Assembly: GCA_914767715.1 (NCBI GenBank)
Contig: OU612066.1
Coordinates: forward strand, 36,368,283-36,432,282
DNA length: 64,000 nucleotides
Source: Membranipora membranacea
Lineage: Eukaryota; Bryozoa; Gymnolaemata; Cheilostomatida; Membraniporidae
Direction: 5' to 3'
Below the pieces are notes generated by a model, which had not been told where the DNA came from, did no database searches, and saw only the letters and a list, made by a program, of their open reading frames with translations. Shown piece after piece: positions 34,374-46,152 of the stretch. The position numbers were made by a program, and so were the translations under genes. Numbering within the stretch: the stretch's first letter is position 1; the number at the start of each line of letters is the position of its first letter.

Positions 34374-36435
34374 GAGTAAGAAGGGACATATATTGAGACG
34401 TCACACCTCCCGTCCCGGAGCAGCACCAGAGAGAGAACTATCATTGCTATCTTGTGCGGTACTCAGATGTATAACTCATCTATGTTTGCTCACTGCTGCT
34501 CTGTCTGAGAAAAGACAGGTCAGTCAACACATATCCTCAATCAGTACCCACCCCTTTCTGTGTCAGAGCAGTGAAAGCTATTGCCTCTCCATATCTAGAA
34601 GATTCTCGAAAATATATAATCATCTCCTTTCTTCCCAAATCATACCCTGAAATTTGAAAATTCCTTTGTCAGAATTACCCAACTAACTACATCATTATCT
34701 ATAAAAGCTTAAAACAAGGCTAATAATTCTTAGACCCACAAAAGCAAGTCTCATTGTATCCCACATAAATTACTGGACATTCTTGATCTATATAAAACTC
34801 TTTACACTTTGACAGGTGTTTGATGTGATAAGACCAGCTCTAGTAAGAGATGATGATGTATTACCATTCTTAGACGCACATATACAGTTAGATCGCAATA
34901 TAGCACATATCGCAATGCTGTGGGGAGAGTGTAGATGATTGTCTTCTCTTACTGCATGATGTCATCCATAACTTTAACACAGGTGTGTAATGATTATGGT
35001 ATTTAGCTAGAACCTCCACTTTTGAACTCTCTATAATTGACACAGACTATGCTGTATCCTATCAGAATAAAATTAGAATCCAAAACTATATCTTATGTGA
35101 CCTATTAGGACAACCTGTGCACACAGGAGTGCTACAAGACGATATCAGCTTTGCTACCTACAAGAAATCACTCCACTAGTATACCCTGTTATATTATATA
35201 CTGTTACAGCTGATCATACACCTGGTGAAGAGAAGATTGTACTGGATAATATAAAGAAAAGACAACAATGGGAATCAGAATTTGATAAACGATTCATCAG
35301 ACCGGTGTTTGACCATCAGGTAGGTGGATGATAGAAATATAGGCTTCATGGTGTTCATCTACCATAGATGATCATCATAACATCCTTCTAATGACCATTC
35401 ATTGAGATGTTGAAATAACATGATGCAAACCTCCCGACCCACCCCCCTCACAATGCGAAATAAAGGCTTGGTTATAAGATACAGTGCAGAGTCACCTGCA
35501 GACATGATGACTCATCATCTGGTTTTGTAGATGATCGTAAATAGTTGTGACAAAAAAATGTTATTCATGATCTTATATGAATTTTTTTGTATCAACACAA
35601 CTTTGAAAGTGGATGTGTCGGAGAAAGCCTGCACGATCATAGGACATAAAGGCCTTTTATAGGTTTTTTACATTGGACCTTCTATTTTGGTAGTGAGGTT
35701 GGGAGTTGAATGTGTTAGTATGTAGTAAGTGATTGAAAATCTGGAACAGGTAGAAGTTATCTTATGTTGTGTTTATTTTTGTACATATTGTTTCCAGGAG
35801 GATTGTTTCAAGGCCATCAAGTCTCAGCTGAAGACATCAGAAGCTGTAGATTTGAATCAGATTCTCTCAACAGAAAACAAACCACCAGATAATGAGAACA
35901 CATTGTCGTCTCCTGGTCTATGGGAATACCGACGACCTTTGACCCTACCAGCAGTACAGAATCTGTTACACTGTTCTATTAAGGTATGATAAGATGCAAA
36001 GTGTTGGTGCTTCCTTTAGCTCCATTATTACAACAGTTTATAACTCCATAAGATGGCAAATTCGTGGTAGTGTCAGCTAGTTCAACAGTACTAGATATTT
36101 TCCTTTGTTTGTTTCAAAGCTTCATTTTATATTTATAGATAATGAAGGAATGGTCCATAAATACTATTGTCACATTTTATTATATCTGTACATGCAGGGT
36201 TGTCCTCACCTGAAGTTATTAGTAGAGAACAGAGATAGACTGAGAGCCCTGCAGTATCTACCCGACATCCTCACACTGCTACAGAGTATCAATAATAAAT
36301 ACTACAGTAGACTGGAGGTACACAGGCTAAGTATGGAGAGATTCTGTGATACGGCCATACAGGAGATACCTAATATAAGATCTCTAGTTGATAGCTTTAT
36401 ACAAGCCTGGAATATTATGGTCTCTTCAACTAATA
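34374..36435 (+). CDS. RNF213: RNF213-like C-terminal domain, first exons
   Basis: Exons 34374-34518 (GHILRRHTSRPGAA), 34816-34982, 35210-35319 (RQQWESEFDKRF), 35798-35983 (LWEYRRPLTL) and 36198-36435 (FCDTAIQEIPNIRSL). All are recognisable against the vertebrate C-terminal domain, for example the I-W-x-x-R-x-x-I-T and L-P-E-I-L-A-L positions. The second exon has an apparent one-base insertion near 34920: CTGTGGGGAG instead of CTGGGGGAG. The frame after it (ESVDDCLLLLHDV) is the one that leaves in phase 1 and fits exon 35210. Intron 35320-35797 is featureless. Confidence 0.75.
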
Positions 36436-38753
36436 GTGAGTCATTACTCATTGTAATCAGTGTTTCTAATGCTGATGATATCATTAGGATTGCATATTTT
36501 CTCCATTTTCTCCATTCTCTTGTATACACCATATACTGATATTGTATATATTGTATATTGCATATTAAGTTTATAGTATACATATTATATACCTAGCTAA
36601 TGTGTTGGCTCTGATTGACAGAATATAGTGAAAGCCAACAAAGCCAACACATTGACTCACATATACCACAACATATCTACCCTAGTAAATATTTAATATC
36701 TCGCTGATTAGTGAGTCCATTTATTTTCGCTAAAACTGCATTCAAAATTTGGTATGAAAGTTGATACATCGCTTTTCAGAGTTGTTTAAACCACTGCTGG
36801 CATAGCTGGGCTTTGCCCATCAGAGCCATCAGTCAAAAATCGACACATCTAGCTGGTAGCTTTGCATGGAGTTATATGAGCTCTCAAATAGTAGGGAGTA
36901 TCTTCTTCCCAGCCATCCGCCATTAGTGATGACAAAAGTTGACACTGACCAATCAGGTGCCTTTCAAATCTAGCTGAGATCCAACACTTTTATCAGTGTT
37001 ACTGGGTAGATGTTTTGATGCCACAACTCTCTATTTAAATTTTTGACTGGTGGCTCTGCTGGGCTAAGCCCAGCTGTGGCAGCAGTGGTTTAATATTGTA
37101 TTGGCCAGCATATCTAACAATAATTTTTACAGTTCAAAACTCGAGTATTTGAAGTTGAGTCAGTGATTGCTGAAAGTTTGGGACGATTTTTAAATTGGTA
37201 TAAGGAATTCGATTTTTTTCCCTCTCACCATGTGAATGTCGTTTGAAAAAACTGGTGAAGCGGCATTTTTTTTAAACTTAGGTTTGTATGCTCTCCAATT
37301 TCAAGTTTTACAATGTGTATGTAGATTTTACTGCCTGTTCATAGTATTTTTCTTGATCAGACAACACAGTAAAGAAATAAGTATTTCTTCATGTTGCAAT
37401 ACCTTTCACACATTTCTTTCATTGATATTGATGTTTTATTGACACAGAGGGAGTTTCAGCTGACCTTGGAGGAGGTGTGACGATAGAGTCCCGACTCTCT
37501 GAGTTCTTACTGGATAAACACAGGCTATCCACAAGAAATTCTCACGAAGCCCATAAACTGATCAGTTTCCTTGTGGAGACACATAACGCAATGCTCTCTG
37601 AGATTGGGGAAGATCAAACGTATGTAGAGTATCATTACCTATTACTTATGGAGTATTTTTACTTCCTATTGTCTGAGAGCATGTGGGTCAACTTTAAGCA
37701 TGATATCAGTGCTTGTTTCTGACCGGAATCTTGACAACAGCCAGTGCTAGAACTAGAGATTCTTAACATAAATAATGAGTTTCTTCTATAATAGCATTAC
37801 TATCAGAATTTTCCAGATAGGCTTAATAATGGCGCACCATCCATGTCATACCAATTCATGCCGTGCCATACCATGTCATGGATGAAGCTTGGTAGTACAA
37901 CCAAATCAGATCAGTAAACAACTCTATAAAAGCTGTTTGCATGAGCCACAGGAGCCTGTGATAACCTGATTTATCTAACTAGTATTATACATCTTCCATT
38001 CTTATCCTACAGTTCAACAGCCCCACTCACAGAAGTCCCTCTACAAACCTTATCTATCTAAGAGACAATCAGTCTATCATTGAGCTAATTCAGTCTCATA
38101 GTGAGTATGAAGTGCGGGGGTCGTCCTCCGTCCCATCTTACAACTGGCCTGTTGTGGAGAATGAGGTTATACACAAGTATATCAACAACAAGCCCAGAAT
38201 TTTATATAGCAGGCAATATCTGCCGGTATATGTTTACCAAGAAGACTTCAACCTGCATAATCAGCTTCAGACTATTATGCAGGAATCACAGGTATGGAAT
38301 CATCAATATTTTTTTAAATCTCTTCATCGCTTAGGGGTTAGGTTAGGCACAGAAGTAATCCTCGCATTGGGTAAACCAAAAATTTGACCTATATTTTCTG
38401 AAAGAAAAAACTATCTTCAATTTTTTCAGTTACTATTAAAATAACATGGTATTGAAATATAAAAACTGATCAATTGCATTGTTATTGAAAGAAATATAGT
38501 AGAATTTTATAGTTCAATGAAAATAAATGTTTATTGTTATTCGTAAAAAAGTGACACTTATTAAATTTCCAAAGTTTGACACTTATATATTAGAATAAAA
38601 ATAACATTTCATTAAAGAGAGATAATAATTATTATTGAGCTGAGTTACTTGTAAATTTGGTTCACAACAAAAAGTGTAAGAATCCCTGGTAGTTTTGTTT
38701 CGAGCCCGATTTGGGGGACAACTCCTGAGTTACTTTTAATAGTCAGAACTCAG
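36315..38753. repeat. Inverted duplication, left arm (contains exons 36198-38291, partial)
   Basis: The reverse complement of 40685-43063 with few differences; the left arm has about 50 extra bases at 38300-38350. It includes most of exon 36198-36435, and all of exons 37448-37619 and 38013-38291 with their introns. Because it carries exons and introns it is a segmental inverted duplication rather than a transposon. Confidence 0.93.
36786..37093. mobile_element. TTAA-flanked MITE, shorter relative of 18355-18813
   Basis: The ends TTAAACCACTGCTGG and GCAGCAGTGGTTTAA and the left arm match the element at 18355, but the inner part of the right arm is deleted. It lies in the intron between exons ending at 36435 and starting at 37448. 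Confidence 0.8.
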
Positions 38754-40396
38754 ATCACATTCACATTAATGATTATTCATTTTGCAAGGAAGAGTACATT
38801 AACCTTATGATCACAATGAGCTGTTAATTGTTTACATAGATATGACATCATGTCTCCTGCCATTGTTGACTCTCTGCTCAAACTTCTCAAATTACTTATT
38901 CTCTTTTTCTAGTGATTGCGTTTTTTCAGCAGGACATGGAGTACTGACCTCAATAAATCTCACATTAGAGTTACCTTACCTTCTGTTTTATTTCAGATAC
39001 CACTGACTACAGAGCAGCAGAACTCTATCACTTCAGCTCTTGTTATGAGAATACCAATTCTCACTCAGCACCTCAAATGTTTACAAATAGTTATCAACTT
39101 CCTCTCAGTCTTACCTCGAGTCGAGGGAGACAACTCGTTAGCTGATTATATGAAGGCTACGTTTGGTAGAGATATAAGTTATTTGACGGAGGGGATAAAG
39201 CTCAAACATGTCAGAGACGTTTGGTTACTTATCAAATATACACAGGCTGATCTGCTCATGAGACATAAACAGGTGAGATATAAATTGTTTAGTGATTCTA
39301 GGGAAGCATTGACCCTGTCCAAATAAGCTGGTAACAAAATGTTTCATAGTCGACAAACAGGTCGTTTTTGTATCACAACCCTTAGCATGATTCAAATATG
39401 GCCGAGAATGAATTCATGAGTGGACAAACTAACACAAACCCTGTTGCCTGAAATATGAAGCTGGACGCCAAAAGTAGGCGATTAAGCGGATGTTTTGGGA
39501 TAATAAATTTATAACTAATGCCTGTTCATCTTTACACCTAACATTTCTTCATGTGCTCACAGGCTCCCTATGATGACACATCTGGCGAGTACAGAGCAGA
39601 CTTAGCCCCAGATCTACGTGCTGAAGTGAATGATCTCTGTCGATACGGTAGCGCTAAAACCCAACTTCTCAGCAGAGTTCTGTTTGAGTTTGTCTTACTA
39701 AAACTTAACCGTGCTGCCACATCACAAACTCCAACCAACGCCGAGATACCGTAAGTTAATGTGACATCACTGATTAACCAGTAAGTTAAGACCGGTTGTG
39801 TTAAATGTTTGGTCTGAATGAGATCAAACTTCTACAAAACACTTCGGACATGTTCTCATGCGAACTTCGATAATAACTTGAGTTTATGACAAGAAGTCAA
39901 TTGCGTTGGCTACTGTTTTTGGTGGTTGACGAACAGACCTTCATTTCATGTATCAAAATAACTGCAATAGAGAAACCTGCAATTGAGTGTACTAATTAAT
40001 TCAAAGACTGAACTGATCTGATAAGTAGTTACATAACGTGTTCTGCAGGCTGTTAGTAGTGATGTTGGTTAGGGCATCTGGCCTCTCACCTGGCCCCTAA
40101 CCTGGCTTGGTGTGCTCAGATCTACCTGCAAACTTTGAGCAATATAGCTCAAAATAAGGTGGCTGTGCACTTCTATTTCTCAGTCCTCAGACCGAGACTG
40201 ACTTGGCCATTTTATTAACCACCCACCCTGTTTCAGGTTGATGAAAGACTTAGCTGAGCACGTATATCTGATGTATGGAGAAGAAGGGGTAGAAATCACC
40301 AATCAGCTTCCTAATCTGCCGGATACATTACTAGTTAGTCACGCTTACAAGGCTTGGTGCTATATCTGGACACGCCTTACAACTCCTGTACTATGA
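37448..40396 (+). CDS. RNF213: RNF213-like C-terminal domain, final exons and stop
   Basis: Exons 37448-37619, 38013-38291, 38997-39272, 39563-39750 and 40237-40396, ending in TGA at 40394-40396. The segments TEVPLQTLSI and YNWPVVENE match the vertebrate TEL and HDW-N-Y regions, QVRY/RADLAPDL matches the vertebrate SRYKADLSPE segment, and the end (AYKAWCYIWTRL) lines up with the human C-terminus. The second exon needs a one-base shift near 38060, where it passes from the frame that fits the entry phase to the frame that stays open. The inverted copy at 41271-41350 has the same shift. The 3' end of the gene is otherwise complete. Confidence 0.78.
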
Positions 40397-40425
40397 GAGA
40401 CTGTACAAAGGAGTTATACTGCTAG

Positions 40426-40431
40426 AATAAA
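40426..40431 (+). terminator. Candidate polyadenylation signal of the RNF213-like gene
   Basis: AATAAA begins 30 bases after the TGA stop, giving a very short 3' UTR. There is a T-rich/GT stretch at 40445-40485. No competing AATAAA lies closer. Confidence 0.55.
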
Positions 40432-40684
40432 CTTATAGAGACGTCATTTTTATCCTTAAAAACTTTTGTTTTATCTTTTTGTGATGTTGACCTTATGGAT
40501 AAGGATGAACAAACTTTAACTCTCCCATTAGCCCCCTCTACCCGTTGCCATCTCCCCCTCTTCCCATACCCCTCCTTCTCTACCCCTCCCCCATGACACC
40601 TCCTCATCTAAATATCAATTGATGTGAGGTAATCATTTTTTTAATGTTGCAATGAAAAACATTTGAAACCGTAGGGGACAGTCA

Positions 40685-43063
40685 CTGAGTTCTGACTATT
40701 AAAAGTAACTCAGGAGTTGTCCCCCAAATCGGGCTCGAAACAAAACTACCAGGGATTCTTACACTTTTTGTTGTGAACCAAATTTACAAGTAACTCAGCT
40801 CAATAATAATTATTATCTCTCTTTAATGAAATGTTTTTTTATTCTAATATATAAGTGTCAAACTTTGGAAATTTAATAAGTGTCACTTTTTTACGAATAA
40901 CAATAAACATTTATTTTCATTGAACTATAAAATTCTACTATATTTCTTTCAATAACAATGCAATTGATCAGTTTTTATATTTCAATATCATGTTATTTTA
41001 ATAGTAACTGAAAAAATTGAAGATAGTTTTTTCTTTCAGAAAACATAGGTCAAATTTTTGGTTTACCCAATACGAGGATTCCATACCTGTGATTCCTGCA
41101 TAATAGTCTGAAGCTGATTATGCAGGTTGAAGTCTTCTTGGTAAACATAGACCGGCAGATATTGCCTGCTATATAAAATTCTGGGCTTGTTGCTGATATA
41201 CTTGTGTATAACCTCATTCTCCACAACAGGCCAGTTGTAAGATGGGACGGAGGACGACCCCCGCACTTCATACTCACTATGAGACTGAATCAGCTCAATG
41301 ATAGACTGATTGTCTCTTAGATAGATAAGGTTTGTAGAGGGACTTCTGTGAGTGGGGCTGTTGAACTGTAGGATAAGAATGGAAGATGTATAATACTAGT
41401 TAGATAAATCAGGTTAACACAGGCTCCTGTGGCTCATGCAAACAGCTTTTATAGAGTTGTTTACTGATCTGATTTGGTTGTACTACCAAGCTTCATCCAT
41501 GACATGGTATGGCACGGCATGAATTGGTATGACATGGATGGTGCGCCATTATTAAGCCTATCTGGAAAATTCTGATAGTAATGCTATTATAGAAGAAACT
41601 CATTATTTATGTCAAGAATCTCTAGTTCTAGCACTGGCTGTTGTCAAGATTCCGGTCAGAAACAAGCACTGATATCATGCTTAAAGTTGACCCACATGCT
41701 CTCAGACAATAGGAAGTAAAAATACTCCATAAGTAATAGGTAATGATACTCTACATACGTTTGATCTTCCCCAATCTCAGAGAGCATTGCGTTATGTGTC
41801 TCCACAAGGAAACTGATCAGTGTATGGGCTCCGTGAGATTTTCTTGTGGATAGCCTGTGTTTATCCAGTAAGAACTCAGAGAGTCGGGACTCTATCGTCA
41901 CACCTCCTCCAAGGTCAGCTGAAACTCCCTCTGTGTCAATAAAACATCAAAACATAAAACAACAATGAAAGAAATGTGTGAAAGGTATTGCAACATGAAG
42001 AAATACTTATTTCCTTACTGTGTTGTCTGATCAGGAAAAATACTATGAACAGGCAGGAAAATCTACATACATATTGTAAAACTTGAAGTTGGAGAGCATA
42101 CAAACCTAAGTTTAAAAAAAATGCCGCTTCACCAGTTTTTTCAAACGACATTCACATGGTGAGAGGGAAAAAAATCAAATTCCTTATACCAATTTAAAAA
42201 TCGTCCCAAACTTTCAGCAATCACTGACTCAACTTCAAATACTCGAGTTTTGAACTGTAAAAATGATTGTTAGATATGCTGGCCAATACAATATTAAACC
42301 AATGCTGCCTCAGCTGGGCTTTGCCCAGCAGAGCCACCAGTCAAAAATTTAAATAGAGAGTTGTGGCATCAAAACATCTACCCAGTAACACTGATAAAGG
42401 TGTTGGATCTCAGCTAGATTTTAAAGGCACCTGATTGGTCAGTGTCAACTTTTGTCATCACTAATGGCGGATGGCTGGGAAGAAGATACTCCCTACTATT
42501 TGAGAGCTCATATAACTCCATGCAAAGCTACCAGCTAGATGTGTCGATTTTTGACTGATGGCTCTGATGGGCAAAGCCCAGCTATGCCGGCAGTGGTTTA
42601 AACAACTCTGAAAAGCGATATATCAACTTTCATACCAAATTTTGAATTCAGTTTTAGCGAAAATAAATGGACTCACTAATCAGCGAGATATTAAATATTT
42701 ACTAGGGTAGATATGTTGTGGTATATGTGAGTCAATGTGTTGGCTTTGTTGGCTTTCACTATATTCTGTCAATCAGAGCCAACACATTAGCTAGGTATAT
42801 AATATGTATACCATAAACTTAATATGCAATATACAATATATACAATATCAATATATGGTGTATACAAGAGAATGGAGAAAATATGCAATCCTAATGATAT
42901 CATCGGCATTAGAAACACTGATTACAATGAGTAATGACTCACTATTAGTTGAAGAGACCATAATATTCCAGGCTTGTATAAAGCTATCAACTAGAGATCT
43001 TATATTAGGGATCTCCTGTATGGCCGTATCACAGAATCTCTGCATACTTAGCCTGTGTACCTC
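40685..43063. repeat. Inverted duplication, right arm (reverse copies of three RNF213-like exons)
   Basis: Starts 289 bases after the gene's stop and runs in reverse. The exon copies lie at about 41078-41356, 41722-41895 and 42905-43063, on the minus strand. They retain open frames and splice sites but no start or stop, so they cannot form a gene alone. A few codon changes separate them from the left arm (for example NSHEAHKL against KSHGAHTL). The 1.93-kb spacer carries the last three exons. Confidence 0.92.
42294..42601. mobile_element. Reverse copy of the TTAA-flanked MITE in the right duplication arm
   Basis: Mirror image of 36786-37093, carried along by the inverted duplication and sharing its internal deletion, so the MITE was in place before the duplication. 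Confidence 0.8.
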
Positions 43064-43179
43064 TACAAAATCTTACTACCGTGGGCTGCCTGCCTTTGAG
43101 TATTTACTATTGACTACCATGATGTAATAAACCATGCTAGTTCCGATGTCATTTTAACATGCGTGTTGTATCTTTGTAG

Positions 43180-43628
43180 CTCTAGTGCAACGATCCGTGC
43201 TTCCCTCACTCAGCTTGCAGCTTAAGCCCACTTCAGCTGCCGGGAAGAAAGTGTCGGCCACCTCTGTACGTAAAGGTTGGCGCACCGCTGTTCCACGACC
43301 GTCAACGCACAATGATGATGGCGAGTATTTCGTAGTAAGAGGGACCTCAAGGAGAAAAGTGTGCAATGGATGTAGAACAATGATTCTCGGGGAAAGATTT
43401 GTGCTGCGACACACATGTCGACAATCTTTTATGAAGAGGGATGATAGTGGAAAGCTGGTCAGCTTCACACCGACGAACCATGTACCAGGGAGCCACCATT
43501 TCCACTTACAGAAAGACTGTGTCACAAAAACTAACCCTAAATTCACAGGTAGAGTTGTGATGGATCCGACTCTGAATTCAGCTGTGCAGGCCATAAAGCC
43601 GCTGCTTGTCGGAGCTCTATATCTATGA
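43180..43628 (+). CDS. Unrecognised ORF/exon with Cys/His cluster
   Basis: Open from an acceptor-like ctttgtag at 43179 to TGA at 43626-43628, about 148 codons, with no ATG near the start. The N-terminal third is basic and Ser-rich. The middle has C-N-G-C, then R-H-T-C, then H-H-F-H-L-Q-K-D-C about 40 residues on, a possible zinc-binding treble-clef pattern like the C-terminal fingers of some transposon-derived proteins. I cannot assign a family. It begins 117 bases after the end of the inverted duplication. It is probably a terminal exon or a decayed transposon fragment; the upstream exon is not found. Confidence 0.4.
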
Positions 43629-43654
43629 AGCGTTTATCTGACACTCGTGATAGA

Positions 43655-44015
43655 TGCAGTTCCCTGTTGTGTTTATGTTTGTTGGTGTATGGGGTATACT
43701 AACGATATTTAAATTATGTGTTCTATGAATCAGCGGGCCAAGGTTGGTTTTTATATTCTAATGCTGTATTATCACCATTTTTACCGAAGTTGAGCCTGAC
43801 AAGTTTGTCAACAATTTGAGCATACATTTTTTATTTCCAGACCTTACATCTTGATAGTGTTGTTTTTGTAAAAAGAATTTGGCTGTGACTACAGCAGTTC
43901 CCAGTTGTGTTTATATTCATTGGTGTATGGTATACTTACGAAACTTGAATTATTTGTTCTATGAATCAGCGGGCCATGGTTGGTTTTTTATTCCAATGCT
44001 GTATTCTCTTTTGAC
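43655..44015. repeat. Imperfect direct repeat
   Basis: Blocks of about 125 bases at 43655 and 43893 are similar: both contain GCAGTTCCC, TTGGTGTATGG, TATACT and GAATCAGCGGGCCA followed by GGTTGGTTTTT. The function is unknown. Confidence 0.75.
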
Positions 44016-44117
44016 TGTGATCATCATTGTTAACGGATTGTTGCAATCACGAAATATAACATTTGATTCGGGATATCGACGGATTGAAAATGTTCTGCGA
44101 ATTGACTTTGCCTCAAG

Positions 44118-44148
44118 CAAGGAGTTCCAGTTTGACTGGAACTCCTTG
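44118..44148. repeat. Perfect 14-bp hairpin
   Basis: CAAGGAGTTCCAGT, loop TTG, then ACTGGAACTCCTTG. No T run follows and no gene is adjacent. A second weaker hairpin (AGGGAACC.../...GGTTCCCT) lies at 44446-44481. Confidence 0.8.
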
Positions 44149-44199
44149 CCTCAAGGATATTGTCCCAAAATTTTCATGGCAATGCAGTCCACAATTATT

Positions 44200-45640
44200 G
44201 GGCACTGTTGAAGCACAACTCAATGAAATTGATGATTGGAACATAACGGTAAGGGCCATAAATTGGAAAATGTGTGAGAATTGACTGGTGAATGTAGAGT
44301 TCAACAAAGCCCAATATCTCCTACATGGCTTGGGGAGGAGGGAACGGTCATAAAAATAAGATCGTGGAACTCCATGCCGCCCTTGAGAAGACGCACGAGG
44401 ACACATTGCTATTCAAAACTTACATACTAGTACTGTCGATGCCACCAGGGAACCTGTGAGTTCACACTCGAAGGTTCCCTGATGCCACCAAGGAAAGTGG
44501 TCACATTGTACAAGAACATAAAAATTGTTTGCATGTGCCTTACATGTTAGTTGTCTTCTCTTCAGATGCAAGATTATGCCAAGTAATTGATATTTTCTGG
44601 GATCTCATGAAGGAGTAGTCCTCCCATGGTGCAAAACAAGTTGACAATTGCCAATGAGAAGTACTATGCCTTTGAACTTCTGCAATAGTGTCAGCCAACC
44701 ATTTAAAAACAGATCAATGTAGGTCCCTGAAAGGTCAGCTCAAGGTCAATCCATCCCGGTAGCATCCGCATGGCATCTTTAGCACCAGATAAGAAAATTG
44801 TCAAAGTAGTTTCACTTTCACTCTAATTTGATCGACCAGTCTAATATGAATATATATTCGGTATTTTAACATATAGACGAATTTGTAACGAACAATATTT
44901 GCATTGTGTTTACTATTAGAATCCAGAATCCCTATTGCTTCAATTTGGTAGGGGACAACTCTCAGGAATATTGGTGAAACTTTTCTATATCTGAGAACTG
45001 CTCCATATCTGAGAACTGCCTTGGTTATGGAACAGTAAAGAAGTCTTCAAACAGATTTTAGGCAGCAGCACACCAACCGTATCTTCAAGAGATATGACTT
45101 CTCATGTAGCTGAGTCGGTTGATTTAGGAGCGGGAGTATAGCATTACATTAGACAGGCGAAGCATCACATAAACTAGAAGTAAAAGGACAGTTCTGGAAT
45201 AGAATTGAGGGTCCGATTTTGATTTGATGAATTTACAATATATATAGTCACTAAGTGGTCACATGGAGGCAAAAACAATTTATTTCAAACATTAACTTAC
45301 CTAGTGGGCGCTTCATTTAGTAGCTTGCTATTTTGGTCTCCGACAACATCATTTATTCGTTGTGGCACAATGTCAGCATTGCGTGGGGAACATCCCAACA
45401 ATACGGAACAATACGCTCCTCTGTCCTCTATTACTGTGATGAAATAATTATGCTGTTTATGTTTCCTGACTTTGTCCCAGTCTTAGCTGTAGAGAGCTTT
45501 GGTAGTAGTCTAAGCCCTCACACGCTCTCCATCCGCCCGACGGTCCCACAGCAGTAGTATTATCTCATTAATGTACATGAGAAAGCCATAACCAAAGGAA
45601 AATTGGTTAGCATGTAATTTGTTTCTATTCGCAAGACCAA
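44200..45640. other. Intergenic stretch without recognisable genes
   Basis: Frames are broken and no splice-linked exons, tRNAs or repeats beyond the hairpin at 44446 were found. 46153-47270 is likewise empty apart from simple AT-rich sequence. Confidence 0.5.
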
Positions 45641-46152
45641 TAGACAGTTTTCTGAACTCCGATTTAGGCCTCAATTTGGAGTTGTCCTCTCTCCAGTTTG
45701 GTACTTTTAACCCACGCCGCATAGGAAAAACGTGCTGAAAAGAGAGTTATGTTGAAATCCGCTTATAAAAGGATAAAAATCATTTTTGATTCGGAATCTG
45801 CAACATTGAAAACTCATATGGACATAGTTTGGGAAATAATTTTAGTATTTGGATAGTCAATAATAGCATTTTCTGCCTGTTTTGCGAACAATTTGGCAGA
45901 ATTTTTCATGAGTTTCGTCACTAAAATTAAGATTTAACAACATTCAAGACTCCAATGATTTGGAAACCCTGTCTCATAGGGTTTTCAATGGTGCAGACTC
46001 TGAATCAAAAATCATTTTTATCCTTACATAAGCGGTTTTCAAGATTACCCTCTTTCAGCAGGTTTTTCCTATGCGGCGTGGGTTAAAAATACCAAACTGG
46101 AGAGAGGACAACTCCGAATTGAGGCATAAATAAGAGCTCAGAAATCTGTCTA
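45641..46152. mobile_element. Foldback MITE with long TIRs
   Basis: Arms 45641-45815 and about 45980-46152 are reverse complements with scattered changes, for example GGTACTTTTAACCCACGCCG (45700) against its near-complement (46076-46095). The spacer is AT-rich and non-coding. No target duplication could be fixed. Confidence 0.8.

Larger units (their letters stand above)
1..40396 (+). pseudogene. RNF213: RNF213 (mysterin)-like AAA+ ATPase / E3 ubiquitin ligase gene, 5'-incomplete and multiply broken
   Basis: Conceptual splicing of 63 exon segments follows vertebrate RNF213 in order from the stalk to the C-terminus. In vertebrates it is a very large cytosolic protein: a dynein-like AAA+ core joined to an E3 module and an RZ finger, acting on lipid droplets and in ubiquitin coating of intracellular pathogens. 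Diagnostic motifs seen here are GETGCGKT (11781), LDEANTTD (18886), the PIPLINRLEKHY stretch (23775), a RING (27426), CPNGHP (31391) and CGRP...IGG (34009). Splice phases agree at most junctions. Defects: stops at 2594 and 9174, frameshifts near 7530, 12023, 34105, 34920 and 38060, a hAT insertion at 27516, and loss of the AAA4 core and of the region from mid AAA5 to the E3 module. Homology is certain. Pseudogene status is likely, but a rearranged working paralogue with assembly errors remains possible. The 5' end lies outside the window. Confidence 0.8.

Noticed and set aside
41063-42151. Minus-strand ORFs as a second RNF213-like gene
   Set aside because: They are reverse copies of exons 37448-38291 in the inverted duplication and lack the rest of a gene.
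43154-43594. Long minus-strand frame opposite the Cys/His ORF
   Set aside because: It is the shadow of the plus frame; it has no motif, splice site or promoter, and the plus frame has the Cys/His pattern.
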